Positions 1-7,850 of a stretch of DNA of 23,074 nt are shown in pieces. The position numbers and the translations under genes were made by a program. This DNA comes from Candidatus Poribacteria bacterium. GTDB lineage: Bacteria; Poribacteria; WGA-4E; UBA9662. The stretch spans positions 44,925-67,998 of the forward strand of contig PBVO01000093.1 of assembly GCA_002729015.1 (NCBI GenBank), given 5' to 3'. A model generated the notes under the pieces. The model did no database searches, was not told where the DNA came from, and worked only from the letters and a program-made list of their open reading frames with translations. Position 1 is the stretch's first letter. Every line of letters begins with the position of its first letter.

Positions 1-423
1 AATTTGATCAATCCCAAGCGAGATATGATGCTTATTGCTGGTGCTGGCCCAGCCATTAATATTGTCTGTGCCGTACTGATTTATGTATGTCTAAGATTAA
101 TAACAGGAGACGGCCAGCTAGTATCACAGCAGGCAATGAGACTAATATCATTGTTGAATTTAATGGCTTATTTCAGCGTTATCCTAGCTGTATTCAATAT
201 GTTGCCTTTATATCCATTAGATGGTTTCAGTGTGGTCTACGGTTTGCTACCATCGTCCGCAGCTCGTAAATTCGCTAGATTCCAACAGTATGGAATGCCG
301 ATTTTAATGGGGTTAATTTTTATTCCTCATCTATTTAGACTTCCCAGCCCACTGAGACTTTTATCGTTGCTAGCTAGGGGGATTTGTAGTCTACTTGGCT
401 TACTAGTGGGCTATCCAGCTTAG
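1..423 (+). CDS. Site-2 protease family (M50) membrane metalloprotease, 3' part only
   Basis: The window opens inside this gene, and the frame is open from base 1, so the start and the HExxH zinc motif lie upstream. The visible part has two M50 signatures: NPKRDMMLIAGAGPAIN, a small-residue membrane stretch, and NMLPLYPLDG, whose Asp is the third zinc ligand in site-2 proteases. Three or four hydrophobic segments are seen. Members of this short branch are integral membrane zinc proteases cutting within or near the membrane; the substrate cannot be told. The stop is 38 bases before trpS. An M50 gene next to trpS-scpA-scpB is a recurrent arrangement in bacteria, which supports the call. The family is clear; the exact role is not. 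Confidence 0.88.
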   Translation, partial: NLINPKRDMMLIAGAGPAINIVCAVLIYVCLRLITGDGQLVSQQAMRLISLLNLMAYFSVILAVFNMLPLYPLDGFSVVYGLLPSSAARKFARFQQYGMPILMGLIFIPHLFRLPSPLRLLSLLARGICSLLGLLVGYPA

Positions 424-461
424 GATGACCGGCTAGAGACACAGGAGACGAAAAACATATT

Positions 462-1424
462 ATGAGAGTTTTATCCGGAATTCAACCATCGGGCAAATTG
501 CATATTGGCAACTATTTTGCCATGATGAAACCTGCCATCCAATTACAGGAAGAACACGAAGCCTATATTTTCATAGCTAATTATCACTCTCAAACGACCG
601 TTAGGGATCCTAAAATATTACGAGAATTAACTTTAGACGTAGCTCTCGATTTTATGGCTTGCGGCCTAGATCCAGCCAAAACTGTCTTTTACAGGCAAAG
701 CGATGTTCCTCAAGTTACTGAGCTTACTTGGCTTTTGTCAATAATTACACCGATGGGCTTACTAGAACGCTGCCACGCGTACAAAGACAAAATTGCCAAA
801 GGCTTGCCAGCCGATCACGGATTGTTTGCTTATCCTGTTTTAATGGCTGCAGATATTTTAGCGGTTCAGTCTCAACTTGTTCCGGTTGGACAGGATCAAA
901 AACAACACGTAGAAGTAACTCGAGATTTAGCCACCAAATTCAACGCGAATTATGGTGAAACCTTTACTATTCCTGAAGCCATGATTCAGCCTGATGTTGC
1001 TGTTATTCCTGGAGTAGATGGTCAAAAGATGTCTAAGTCATATGATAATACCATTGAAATTTTTGGTTCCAGGAAGAAAATTCGTAAAAGCATAATGAGA
1101 ATCTTGACCGATAGTAAGACTCTAGATGATCCAAAAGATCCTGATACCTGTAATGTTTTTGCTCTCTATAAGCTGTTTGCAAATCAGGACGAGTCCCAAG
1201 ACCTAGCTGATCGTTATCGTTCTGGTGGTATGGGATACGGCGATGCAAAGAAAGAATTGTGGGCTAAGTTCGAATCTCATTTTGCTCCTATGCGTGCGAA
1301 GCGAGAAGATCTACAGAATAATTTGGATTATGTTGAATCCGTACTGAGTGATGGAGCCGAAAGAGCCAAAGAGAAAATCACTCCAACACTAGAATCCGCC
1401 AGAATTGCGATGGGCTTGGCCTAA
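462..1424 (+). CDS. trpS: Tryptophanyl-tRNA synthetase
   Basis: Charges tRNA-Trp with tryptophan using ATP, in the cytoplasm. It is a class I synthetase: the HIGH-type motif reads HIGN at residues 14-17, following the typical MRVLSGIQPSG opening, and the second ATP-binding motif KMSKS is at 189-193. The stretch AYPVLMAADILAVQSQLVPV before it is the usual tryptophan-pocket helix region. At 320 residues it is of normal length for bacterial TrpS. A Shine-Dalgarno-like AGGAG lies about 15 bases upstream, somewhat far, but the family N-terminus fixes this start. It sits 38 bases after the M50 protease gene and 20 bases before scpA, so it is probably co-transcribed with them. Confidence 0.97.
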   Translation: MRVLSGIQPSGKLHIGNYFAMMKPAIQLQEEHEAYIFIANYHSQTTVRDPKILRELTLDVALDFMACGLDPAKTVFYRQSDVPQVTELTWLLSIITPMGLLERCHAYKDKIAKGLPADHGLFAYPVLMAADILAVQSQLVPVGQDQKQHVEVTRDLATKFNANYGETFTIPEAMIQPDVAVIPGVDGQKMSKSYDNTIEIFGSRKKIRKSIMRILTDSKTLDDPKDPDTCNVFALYKLFANQDESQDLADRYRSGGMGYGDAKKELWAKFESHFAPMRAKREDLQNNLDYVESVLSDGAERAKEKITPTLESARIAMGLA

Positions 1425-1444
1425 GATTTGTAATAGGAAATATT

Positions 1445-2197
1445 ATGCAACAGTTGAATCAGACTGAAACGACCACTTCTACTTATGCAATCAAGCTTGA
1501 TATTTTTGAAGGGCCATTAGACCTGCTATTACACTTGATTCAGCAGAATGAAATGGATATCACTGAAGTTTCCATTTCGGCCATTACTGATCAGTATTTA
1601 GAATATATCAATTTAATGGAAATGTTGGACTTGGACCTGGCATCCGAATTTGTAGTGATGGCTGCTACTCTTCTTCAACTTAAATCACAGTCAATTTTGC
1701 CAACCATTCATCCTAAAACTAGTGAAAATCAACAATTTAAAGACCGTCAAGAACTTGTCAAACACCTATTAGAGTACAAACAGTTTAAAGAAGCTGGTCA
1801 AGTACTCGATCAGTACGCTGACCAAAAGTGTTTAACCTACAGTCGACCAGAAGCTGTCAGTGGTCAACGAGAATATGAAATCTCTGCTACACTATTCGAC
1901 CTAATGTCAGCTTTCGAGTCGGTTACAGTACGCTCAAACAACCAGGATTACGAAGACGACTACTACGAAGAAATTCAGGAAGACCCCATCACAGTTGAAA
2001 TGCAGATGGAATTTGTACAACGTATGCTAATTGATAATGACACTCTTCGTTTCACAGAACTGTTTTCGGAGTTTAGTTCTAAAACAGAAAAAATCGCTAC
2101 CTTTTTAGCGATTTTGGAGCTGGTCCGACTGAAAGAAATAACGACTGTTCAGTCGGATCATTTGGCCGAAATTTACCTGCAACGACAAGTAGCTTAG
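1445..2197 (+). CDS. scpA: Segregation and condensation protein A (kleisin)
   Basis: ScpA is the kleisin subunit that bridges the SMC heads in the SMC-ScpAB condensin complex, which organises and segregates the chromosome. The N-terminal signature LDIFEGPLDLLLHLI (about residues 19-33), followed by MDITEVSISAITDQYLEYI, is the family hallmark. The C-terminal winged-helix part, with IATFLAILELVRLKEI near residue 220, is also typical. The 250-residue length is normal. An acidic, tyrosine-rich stretch (NQDYEDDYYEEIQEDP, about 175-190) lies in the variable middle region. It follows trpS by 20 bases and precedes its partner scpB by 13 bases, the usual order. Confidence 0.95.
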   Translation: MQQLNQTETTTSTYAIKLDIFEGPLDLLLHLIQQNEMDITEVSISAITDQYLEYINLMEMLDLDLASEFVVMAATLLQLKSQSILPTIHPKTSENQQFKDRQELVKHLLEYKQFKEAGQVLDQYADQKCLTYSRPEAVSGQREYEISATLFDLMSAFESVTVRSNNQDYEDDYYEEIQEDPITVEMQMEFVQRMLIDNDTLRFTELFSEFSSKTEKIATFLAILELVRLKEITTVQSDHLAEIYLQRQVA

Positions 2198-2210
2198 TTC
2201 GAAAATTAGA

Positions 2211-2840
2211 ATGGATAATCAAGAGAGTCTTTTAGATGAAGTAATTGCACCAGAGTCTGCGGACGAAAATACAATTCATACTGACTTACCTGAAACAGAA
2301 ATCCAGTTGGCTTTAGAAGCGGTACTGTTTTCGGTTAATGAGCCAATTTCTGTGTCGCAGCTAAGACGTATATTCGACCAAGAAGTGTCGGGACACATCA
2401 TCCGTCAACAACTGAACAAACTACGGCAGTTTTACGATCAACACGGACGGAGTTTTCAACTTACGGAAATCGCTAATGGGTGGCAAATAAACACAAGAGC
2501 TAAGTACGCTGGTCAAATAGAAAAATTTCATACCCGCCAAGTTCGAGTCCGGCTGTCTCCTTCGGCTTTGGAAGCCTTAGCAATTGTAGCCTATAAGCAG
2601 CCAGTAACTCGCACCGAAATTGAAGAAATTCGTGGTGTCAATAGCGACAGTGTTCTCAATTCGCTCATAGAAAAGGGACTGGTTAGAATCTCTGGTCGCA
2701 AACCAGAAGCGGGACGAGCTCTACTTTTTTCCACCAGTAATCGGTTTTTGGAGCAGTTTGGTCTGAGAAATTTAGCCGATTTGCCATCGGTAGAAGAGAT
2801 CCAAGAAATTTTGGAACAATCTAGTTCTGATGAGGACTAA
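2211..2840 (+). CDS. scpB: Segregation and condensation protein B
   Basis: ScpB forms a dimer of tandem winged-helix proteins that binds the ScpA kleisin in the SMC complex. The conserved first winged helix starts at about residue 30 (LALEAVLFSVNEPISVSQL). The second contains LSPSALEALAIVAYKQPVTR followed by EIEEIRGVNSDSVLNSLIEKGLV, the strongest family signature. The N-terminal 28 residues and the C-terminal tail are acidic. The 209-residue length is typical. The TAA stop overlaps the TAG stop of the convergent molybdoenzyme gene, so no spacer separates the two units and no intrinsic terminator is visible. Confidence 0.95.
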   Translation: MDNQESLLDEVIAPESADENTIHTDLPETEIQLALEAVLFSVNEPISVSQLRRIFDQEVSGHIIRQQLNKLRQFYDQHGRSFQLTEIANGWQINTRAKYAGQIEKFHTRQVRVRLSPSALEALAIVAYKQPVTRTEIEEIRGVNSDSVLNSLIEKGLVRISGRKPEAGRALLFSTSNRFLEQFGLRNLADLPSVEEIQEILEQSSSDED

Positions 2841-3847
2841 CTCACTGGTGTATTGATGACGTGGTAACCGATCATGCCACCTTTCTGTTCATCATCAATC
2901 CCATTGACACCTTGTACCGTACCGTCATTCGCGATGGCTCGGGCGCAAATTTCTAACTGTTCTATACCTTTCGGGACTTGATAGTCAAATCGCCACAAAT
3001 ACCAGGTTAATGGTGATTCTTTAGCCCAGATATCAGCAGGCTGCCAATTCTTCCCGCCATCTGTGCTTACCTCAACAGATTGAACGCCACCATAGTTGCC
3101 ACTATCGAACGCAGCACCACTAATCGTAATTTTTTGACCACCATCTAATGGCAATTCACCATCCGGCAAACGTATTACCGTCGCTAATTTTACACGGGCA
3201 ATTGGGTCCCATCCCTGCTTTTCCCAATAATCGACATGCTTTTCCACTAGCATGATATTGAGAATCCATTTCGGATTTTTAACTCCATAATGACCTGGGT
3301 TAAGCAACCGAACTGGGTATCCGTGTTCCATAGGTAAGTCTTCGCCATTCATTTGGTAGGCTAGTAAGACCGTTTCCCGCAAGGCTCGCTCAACAGGAAC
3401 TCTGGCATGATACCCGTCTGCACACTGAAACACGAACTGTTTAGCTTGACTTTTGATTTTGGCTGGTTCAACCAAATTTCGTAAAGGTACACCAGTCCAT
3501 TCCGCATTAGACATCTGCTCCACGCCAATTGGATCTCCAATACATTTGAGTGTACGCTTCGTTGTCACTGATTGCATCTTTCGAATCTGATCGTACCGAT
3601 AGAAGGTCGGTTTTTCTACCAGACCTGTAATACTCAACTGCCAGTGGTTAACATCAATTTCTCTTGGTTCTCCAATTTGTAAAATATAAAATTCGTCATT
3701 ATCAGTGATAAATGTGTCAGGCTCAACAACAGTATTGGCTTCATTTTCCGCCCCTAAATAATGGACAGGAATAGTCATGCCAGCGGCGGTTAAGCTGACA
3801 ATTTGTATGAACTCTCTACGGTTCTTTGATTTATTCATGCTGTTCAA
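2837..3847 (-). CDS. Sulfite oxidase-like molybdopterin oxidoreductase with Tat signal
   Basis: Member of the SUOX-fold family of molybdopterin enzymes. The N-terminus has a twin-arginine motif (NRREFIQ, Arg10-Arg11) followed by a short hydrophobic stretch, predicting Tat export in folded form. Residues about 55-210 match the Mo-binding domain; Cys102 in TLKCIGDPIG is at the position of the molybdenum-ligating cysteine. Residues about 215-336 match the Mo-co dimerisation domain (VQSVEVSTDGGKNWQPA). No heme domain or cytochrome partner is encoded beside it, so the electron acceptor is unknown, and the substrate need not be sulfite. The start is a TTG: GAGGAG at 3856-3861 lies 8 bases before it but 17 before the next ATG (3838). 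A version starting at that ATG would lack three residues. Confidence 0.88.
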   Translation of the reverse strand: MNSMNKSKNRREFIQIVSLTAAGMTIPVHYLGAENEANTVVEPDTFITDNDEFYILQIGEPREIDVNHWQLSITGLVEKPTFYRYDQIRKMQSVTTKRTLKCIGDPIGVEQMSNAEWTGVPLRNLVEPAKIKSQAKQFVFQCADGYHARVPVERALRETVLLAYQMNGEDLPMEHGYPVRLLNPGHYGVKNPKWILNIMLVEKHVDYWEKQGWDPIARVKLATVIRLPDGELPLDGGQKITISGAAFDSGNYGGVQSVEVSTDGGKNWQPADIWAKESPLTWYLWRFDYQVPKGIEQLEICARAIANDGTVQGVNGIDDEQKGGMIGYHVINTPVS

Positions 3848-3855
3848 GAATAAGA

Positions 3856-3861
3856 CTCCTC
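3856..3861 (-). promoter_or_regulatory. Ribosome binding site that favours a TTG start for the molybdoenzyme
   Basis: The minus strand reads GAGGAG here. It is 8 bases from the TTG at 3847 and 17 bases from the in-frame ATG at 3838. The spacing argues for initiation at TTG. Confidence 0.6.
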
Positions 3862-3875
3862 AATTTCTCTTTAAA

Positions 3876-3884
3876 ATTATATCA
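3876..3884 (-). promoter_or_regulatory. Candidate extended -10 promoter for the molybdoenzyme gene
   Basis: The minus strand reads TGATATAAT, a perfect TATAAT with the TGn extension. It lies about 30 bases upstream of the TTG start and straddles the 3' end of the prepilin peptidase gene. The -35 is weak (TTGGAT at 3902-3907, spacing 20), which an extended -10 can tolerate. It would let the molybdoenzyme be transcribed apart from the peptidase gene. The region is AT-rich, so a chance match is possible. Confidence 0.4.
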
Positions 3885-4691
3885 TACAGTCCAACTAATT
3901 AATCCAATATAGGTTGACCAGATCTGCTCATGCCAGACTAGGTCTATCATAGCAGAAAAAGATAAGAAGGGAGCAAAGGGAATTCGATTACGGTCGTTTC
4001 CTCGTCGCCAAATGAGAGCTATAGTTCCGATAATTGCTCCGCTGATAGACGCAATCATTAATACTAAAATTAGACTTTGCCATTGCCCCAAAAACAATCC
4101 TAAAACAACTGCTAGTTTAACGTCTCCAAACCCCATGGCTGTTCGGCCAAGTGTTAGTTTGCCAGCGATCGCAATACTCTGCAGCCCTAAACCTGCTGAT
4201 AGGCCACATAAAACATGTTGACCTAAAACCAAAAAATTTCCTTTAATAATCGAATCAGCAAAATTAACAAAAAAACCTACAATCAATCCAACTATAATCA
4301 AATCGTTAGGTACAATGTATTTCTCGAAATCGATCAGACTAACCGGAATAAGTAGACTTAAAAGAATAATAACTCTTAACAGTGTTGTAATCTGGCTTAA
4401 TTCCAACAAAGGTTGGTAATAAGTAAACAGAAAAACTAGACTTAAGGCAGTGCCGAGTTCAACTAAAAAGTACTGAGCGGAAATTGCCTGCCGACAGTAA
4501 CGACATTTTCCACCCAACAACAAATAGCTAAATAAAGGGATATTGTCGTAGAAACTGATGACCTTTTTGCAATTAGGACAAAATGAACGGTAGGGAAAAA
4601 AAACTGATAAGTCATTTCGTGGAATGCGATAGATGCACACATTGAGGAAACTACCCCAAATCGAAGCTAATAAAAATACGATGAGCAGCAT
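3882..4691 (-). CDS. Type 4 prepilin peptidase / leader peptidase (A24A)
   Basis: Membrane aspartic protease that removes the leader of type IV prepilins or type II secretion pseudopilins and usually N-methylates the new N-terminus. The N-terminal methylase-type domain carries GSFLNVCIYRIPR and two zinc-type cysteine pairs (Cys38/Cys41 and Cys63/Cys66). The two catalytic aspartates are visible as Asp121 (SLIDFEKYIVPNDL) and Asp190 in GFGDVKL. About seven hydrophobic segments fit the family, and 269 residues is normal. No pilin, PilB/PilC or Gsp gene lies in the window, so its substrates are encoded elsewhere. The stop is 34 bases before the TTG start of the molybdoenzyme gene. No strong Shine-Dalgarno sequence is seen, but the start fits the family. 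Confidence 0.93.
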   Translation of the reverse strand: MLLIVFLLASIWGSFLNVCIYRIPRNDLSVFFPYRSFCPNCKKVISFYDNIPLFSYLLLGGKCRYCRQAISAQYFLVELGTALSLVFLFTYYQPLLELSQITTLLRVIILLSLLIPVSLIDFEKYIVPNDLIIVGLIVGFFVNFADSIIKGNFLVLGQHVLCGLSAGLGLQSIAIAGKLTLGRTAMGFGDVKLAVVLGLFLGQWQSLILVLMIASISGAIIGTIALIWRRGNDRNRIPFAPFLSFSAMIDLVWHEQIWSTYIGLISWTV

Positions 4692-4788
4692 TTGATGACT
4701 ATTTTCGCCTCTTAATTACAGATCTATTTCGAACGATTTTTCCCTATCTCGTTGATCTCGAGGTGGTCGTTGGCGGAACTTCTATCCA

Positions 4789-4817
4789 AGTAATCTTCTT
4801 TTTTCGGTGAAATTACT
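4789..4817. repeat. Inverted repeat AGTAAT / ATTACT
   Basis: Six-base arms at 4789-4794 and 4812-4817 flank a 17-base spacer. The arms share the AGTAA core with the second inverted repeat at 4915-4947. This could be a regulator-binding pair, a weak RNA stem in the leftward leader, or chance in AT-rich DNA. Confidence 0.3.
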
Positions 4818-4822
4818 CGAAA

Positions 4823-4831
4823 ATTTTACCA
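4823..4831 (-). promoter_or_regulatory. Candidate leftward promoter for the prepilin peptidase gene
   Basis: The minus strand reads TGGTAAAAT, an extended -10 with one mismatch. TTCAAA at 4845-4850 is a 4/6 match to a -35 at 16-base spacing. The leader would be about 125 bases and would contain the AGTAAT/ATTACT inverted repeat. Prediction by eye only. Confidence 0.28.
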
Positions 4832-4914
4832 CATCCTCTTGCGTTTGAATTGAGCAATGATCTGAAGATTATTGAACATCAGCTTTTGTGCGATCATTCT
4901 CTTTGTAATACCGA

Positions 4915-4947
4915 GAGTAAATCAATTCTTCTAACAAAAGTTTACTC
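4915..4947. repeat. Inverted repeat GAGTAAA / TTTACTC
   Basis: Perfect seven-base arms at 4915-4921 and 4941-4947 flank a 19-base spacer in the gap between divergent genes. It lies about 130 bases upstream of the TldD-like start and shares the AGTAA/TTACT core with the repeat at 4789-4817. A regulatory role is inference. Confidence 0.38.
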
Positions 4948-5075
4948 CTTTTGGAGGCGATTGTGACTTGGTAACTGATACTTGCCTGCAAACCCAATTT
5001 CTGTTAGATTAGGCTACGTCTATAAAATTTCCCAAAGAAACCAAGTACTCGTTTCACTGTTCAGGAGCAAACCAA

Positions 5076-6512
5076 ATGTACGAGCTGACAAATTTAGCTA
5101 TTGATACAGCGCAAAAAATCGGTGTTCAATATGCCGATGTTCGAATTGCCAACTACCGTCAGCAGATATTGGCCACCGAAGATCACCGTGTCAGCCAAAT
5201 TAGTGATAAAGACGACATCGGATTTGGTGTTCGTGTCTTAGTTAATGGAGCTTGGGGATTCGCTAGTAGTAATGACCTTAGTGCTGAAGAAATTCAGCGG
5301 GTTACTCATTTAGCCAAATCCATTGCTCAGGCTAGTGCTACTACTTTACGTCAACCCATAGAACTAGTACCTGAACAATCACATCAAGACATATTCACTA
5401 CACCTTACAGTATCGATCCGTTCGACGTTGATATTGAGCAGAAAATCGGACTTTTGCTCGAGATTACAAATGCTTTAAAACGGAAGAGGCAAGTCCAGAA
5501 AGCTAATGCTTTGATGGACTTACGTAAAACGAAACGTTTCTTTGCCAATACCGAAGGTACACAGTTAGAAAGTTTGGTTGTCACCACCTCTGCTCGCTAT
5601 CAGGCAACCGCCGTTGGTGATGGGATGGCCAAAACTAGAATTTATGCTCCACCGCCTCGCAGTATGGGCTATGAAAACATCGATACCGGTGATTTATTGT
5701 CAAATACTGAGCGGGTTGCCGACCAAGCAGTTGAGCATCTAACGGCCGCCCCCTGCCCAACAGGTAAAAAAGATCTAATTCTAGATCCTCTCAATTTAGC
5801 TCTCACTATTCATGAGTCAGTTGGACACGCAACAGAGTTGGATCGTGTTTTAGGTTACGAGGAGAGCCTAGCAGGTCGGAGTTTTGCAGTTCCAGAACTA
5901 TTAAATAACTTAGAATATGGATCACCATTGGTCAATTTTGTGGCCGATAATACACTCAGGCATGGTTTAGCGACGCATGGTTTCGATGATGACGGTGTAA
6001 CTGGACAGAAATGGGATATTGTTAAGGATGGGCTGTTTGTTGGTTACGGTACAAGCCGGGAGGTAGCTAGTGAAATTAATCTGGAAAGAAGTAATGGAAC
6101 TTGTCGAGCTTCACACTGGAGTAATACACCAATTGTGCGGATTCCTAATCTGAGCCTACAACCTGGCCCAAAGCATCTCACTCTAGATGAATTGATTAGT
6201 GACACTAAAGATGGGATTTACATCGAAGGTATGGGCAGTTTTAGTATTGACCAAATGCGTTGTAACTTTCAGTTTGGTGGAGATGCGTTTTGGCAGATCA
6301 AAAATGGTAAAATCACTGGTATGCTAAAGGATGTCACTTACCAATCCATTACTACTGATTTCTGGAATGCTTGCGATGCGATTTGCGACCAAAGATTTTG
6401 GGTGCCAAACGGTATTCTTAACTGTGGTAAGGGAGACCCAATGCAAATTTCGCAAATGACACATGGTGCTGCACCAGCCCGTTTTCGACAAATTAATGTC
6501 GGCCAGAGTTAA
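5076..6512 (+). CDS. tldD: TldD-type zinc metalloprotease of the TldD/PmbA family
   Basis: This is the catalytic half of the TldD/TldE protease pair, which in known cases degrades or trims unfolded peptides and processes some modified peptides. The zinc motif HExxxH is seen at residues 246-251 (HESVGH) in the TIHESVGHATELD context, and Cys450 in NCGKGDPMQ matches the third ligand of TldD. The 478-residue length is normal. The start has AGGAG 8 bases upstream and opens a same-strand block, with pmbA 26 bases downstream. No precursor peptide or modification enzyme lies beside it, so a peptide-maturation role is not supported here. The family is certain; the substrate is unknown. Confidence 0.93.
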   Translation: MYELTNLAIDTAQKIGVQYADVRIANYRQQILATEDHRVSQISDKDDIGFGVRVLVNGAWGFASSNDLSAEEIQRVTHLAKSIAQASATTLRQPIELVPEQSHQDIFTTPYSIDPFDVDIEQKIGLLLEITNALKRKRQVQKANALMDLRKTKRFFANTEGTQLESLVVTTSARYQATAVGDGMAKTRIYAPPPRSMGYENIDTGDLLSNTERVADQAVEHLTAAPCPTGKKDLILDPLNLALTIHESVGHATELDRVLGYEESLAGRSFAVPELLNNLEYGSPLVNFVADNTLRHGLATHGFDDDGVTGQKWDIVKDGLFVGYGTSREVASEINLERSNGTCRASHWSNTPIVRIPNLSLQPGPKHLTLDELISDTKDGIYIEGMGSFSIDQMRCNFQFGGDAFWQIKNGKITGMLKDVTYQSITTDFWNACDAICDQRFWVPNGILNCGKGDPMQISQMTHGAAPARFRQINVGQS

Positions 6513-6538
6513 TTTGCCAAATAAACGGAGATAAATTA

Positions 6539-7825
6539 ATGAGACAAACAGAAGTCGAGCAGATTTTTGAGCAGGTACTATCTTACCAAAACTCCGACCA
6601 CCTCCAATTATCTTTGACGGGTACCGAATTAGCTAATACTCGGTTTGCTAACAATACTATTACTCAAAATACAGTCCAAAAGGATAGCGGCTTGAGTGTT
6701 ATAGCCTCTTTTGGACAAAAGGTGGGTCAGGCTAGTACCAACCGACTGCAAGCGGATGGGCTAAAAGAGGTAGTTTCTCGTGCCGAAAAAATAGCCCAGT
6801 CAGCAGCAGAAGATAGTGAATACCTTCCACCTGTTTCGACCCAAACCTACGCCAAAGTGTCAGCTTATGATCACCAAACAGCCATGACTAGCCCTCAAGC
6901 AAGAGCCGAGAAAGTACAATTGGCAATTCAACAGTGCGAGCCTAAGGGGTTAAAATTAGCCGGACACTATTCAACTGGTTGGAACTTTCGGTCGATTGCT
7001 AACTCTAATGGATTGTTGGCTTACCACCGTCAGAGCTATGCAAGCTACACTAATACAGTAATGAGTAACACAAGTTCGGGGTGGGCCGAGACTGTTGGAG
7101 AAAACCTTGATTTGATCCACCCATTGAGAGCTGTCGAAATTGCTAGCCAAAAGGCTACGGCCTCCCAGTCTCCGAAGGATATTACGCCCGGTAAATATAA
7201 GGTAATACTAGAGCCGTCCGCAGTAGCAAGTATTCTAGGACCAATGTTTTACAGTCTAGACGCCCGGTCGGCACACGAAGGGAGGAGTGCTTTCTCCGAC
7301 AAAGAAGGCACGCAAATTGGTCAATCAGCTGTTGACTTGTATAGCCAGTCCAATCATCCTGCTTGTCCAAATGCGCCCTTCTTTTTCAACGGTTTACCCA
7401 TTGAAAAAACCCACTGGATCAAGGCTGGCATACTAGAAAATCTAGCCTATAACCGTTTTTGGGCCAATCAAACTAGCCATAGGCATACCGGGTCGCCAAC
7501 GAATATGATTATGGATGGCGATCACAATACACTTGAGCAAATGATTACTGATGTAGAACGAGGACTGCTAGTAACTCGGTTTTGGTATGTTCGATTCGTA
7601 GATCCGATGACATTGTTGTTGACCGGTATGACCAGAGATGGTCTGTTTTGGATTGAGAATGGTCAAATCCAGTATGGTGTTAAAAATCTTCGTTTTAACG
7701 AAAGCCCACTTAATGTACTAGCCAATATTGAAATGATGGGACAACCTCAACGTGCCAGCGGTTCAACCTATATACCACCGATAATGGTCAACAATTTCAA
7801 TTTTACTAGTGGTACTGCATTTTAG
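6539..7825 (+). CDS. pmbA: TldE/PmbA-type protein, partner of the TldD-like protease
   Basis: This is the non-catalytic partner that forms the heterodimer enclosing the TldD active site. It resembles TldD in fold but lacks the HExxxH motif; that region instead reads LEPSAVASILGPMF. C-terminal family signatures include TGMTRDGLFWIENGQIQYGV followed by KNLRFNESPLNVLANI. At 428 residues it is of normal length. GGAG at 6527-6530 lies 8 bases before the ATG. The gene follows tldD by 26 bases and precedes the amidohydrolase gene by 25, so co-transcription is likely. Together the pair should form one working protease. Confidence 0.92.
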   Translation: MRQTEVEQIFEQVLSYQNSDHLQLSLTGTELANTRFANNTITQNTVQKDSGLSVIASFGQKVGQASTNRLQADGLKEVVSRAEKIAQSAAEDSEYLPPVSTQTYAKVSAYDHQTAMTSPQARAEKVQLAIQQCEPKGLKLAGHYSTGWNFRSIANSNGLLAYHRQSYASYTNTVMSNTSSGWAETVGENLDLIHPLRAVEIASQKATASQSPKDITPGKYKVILEPSAVASILGPMFYSLDARSAHEGRSAFSDKEGTQIGQSAVDLYSQSNHPACPNAPFFFNGLPIEKTHWIKAGILENLAYNRFWANQTSHRHTGSPTNMIMDGDHNTLEQMITDVERGLLVTRFWYVRFVDPMTLLLTGMTRDGLFWIENGQIQYGVKNLRFNESPLNVLANIEMMGQPQRASGSTYIPPIMVNNFNFTSGTAF

Positions 7826-7850
7826 ATTTTAAATAGTGAGGTAACAATAG

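Larger units (their letters stand above)
4692..5075. other. Non-coding gap between divergent genes
   Basis: This 384-base stretch separates the prepilin peptidase gene (leftward) from the TldD-like gene (rightward). I see no tRNA, no credible small coding frame and no recognisable riboswitch. It holds a possible leftward promoter, two related inverted repeats (separate entries) and weak rightward -10 candidates such as TATAAA at 5021-5026 without a good -35. A short CTCC-TTTT-GGAG hairpin occurs at 4945-4956. AGGAG at 5063-5067, 8 bases before the ATG at 5076, is the clear ribosome binding site of the TldD-like gene. Confidence 0.6.

Noticed and set aside
4945..4956. CTCC-TTTT-GGAG hairpin as an intrinsic terminator
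   Set aside because: The stem is only four base pairs and no T-run follows on either strand.
5021..5026. TATAAA as the promoter -10 of the TldD-like gene
   Set aside because: No acceptable -35 lies 16-18 bases upstream, so it cannot be separated from AT-rich background.
4692..5075. tRNA, small RNA or riboswitch in the longest gap
   Set aside because: No cloverleaf, conserved riboswitch core or long stem was found; only short inverted repeats.
5076..7825. A modified-peptide (RiPP, microcin-like) maturation system around TldD/PmbA
   Set aside because: No small precursor gene, cyclase, radical SAM enzyme or exporter is found nearby; the pair alone is common in bacteria.
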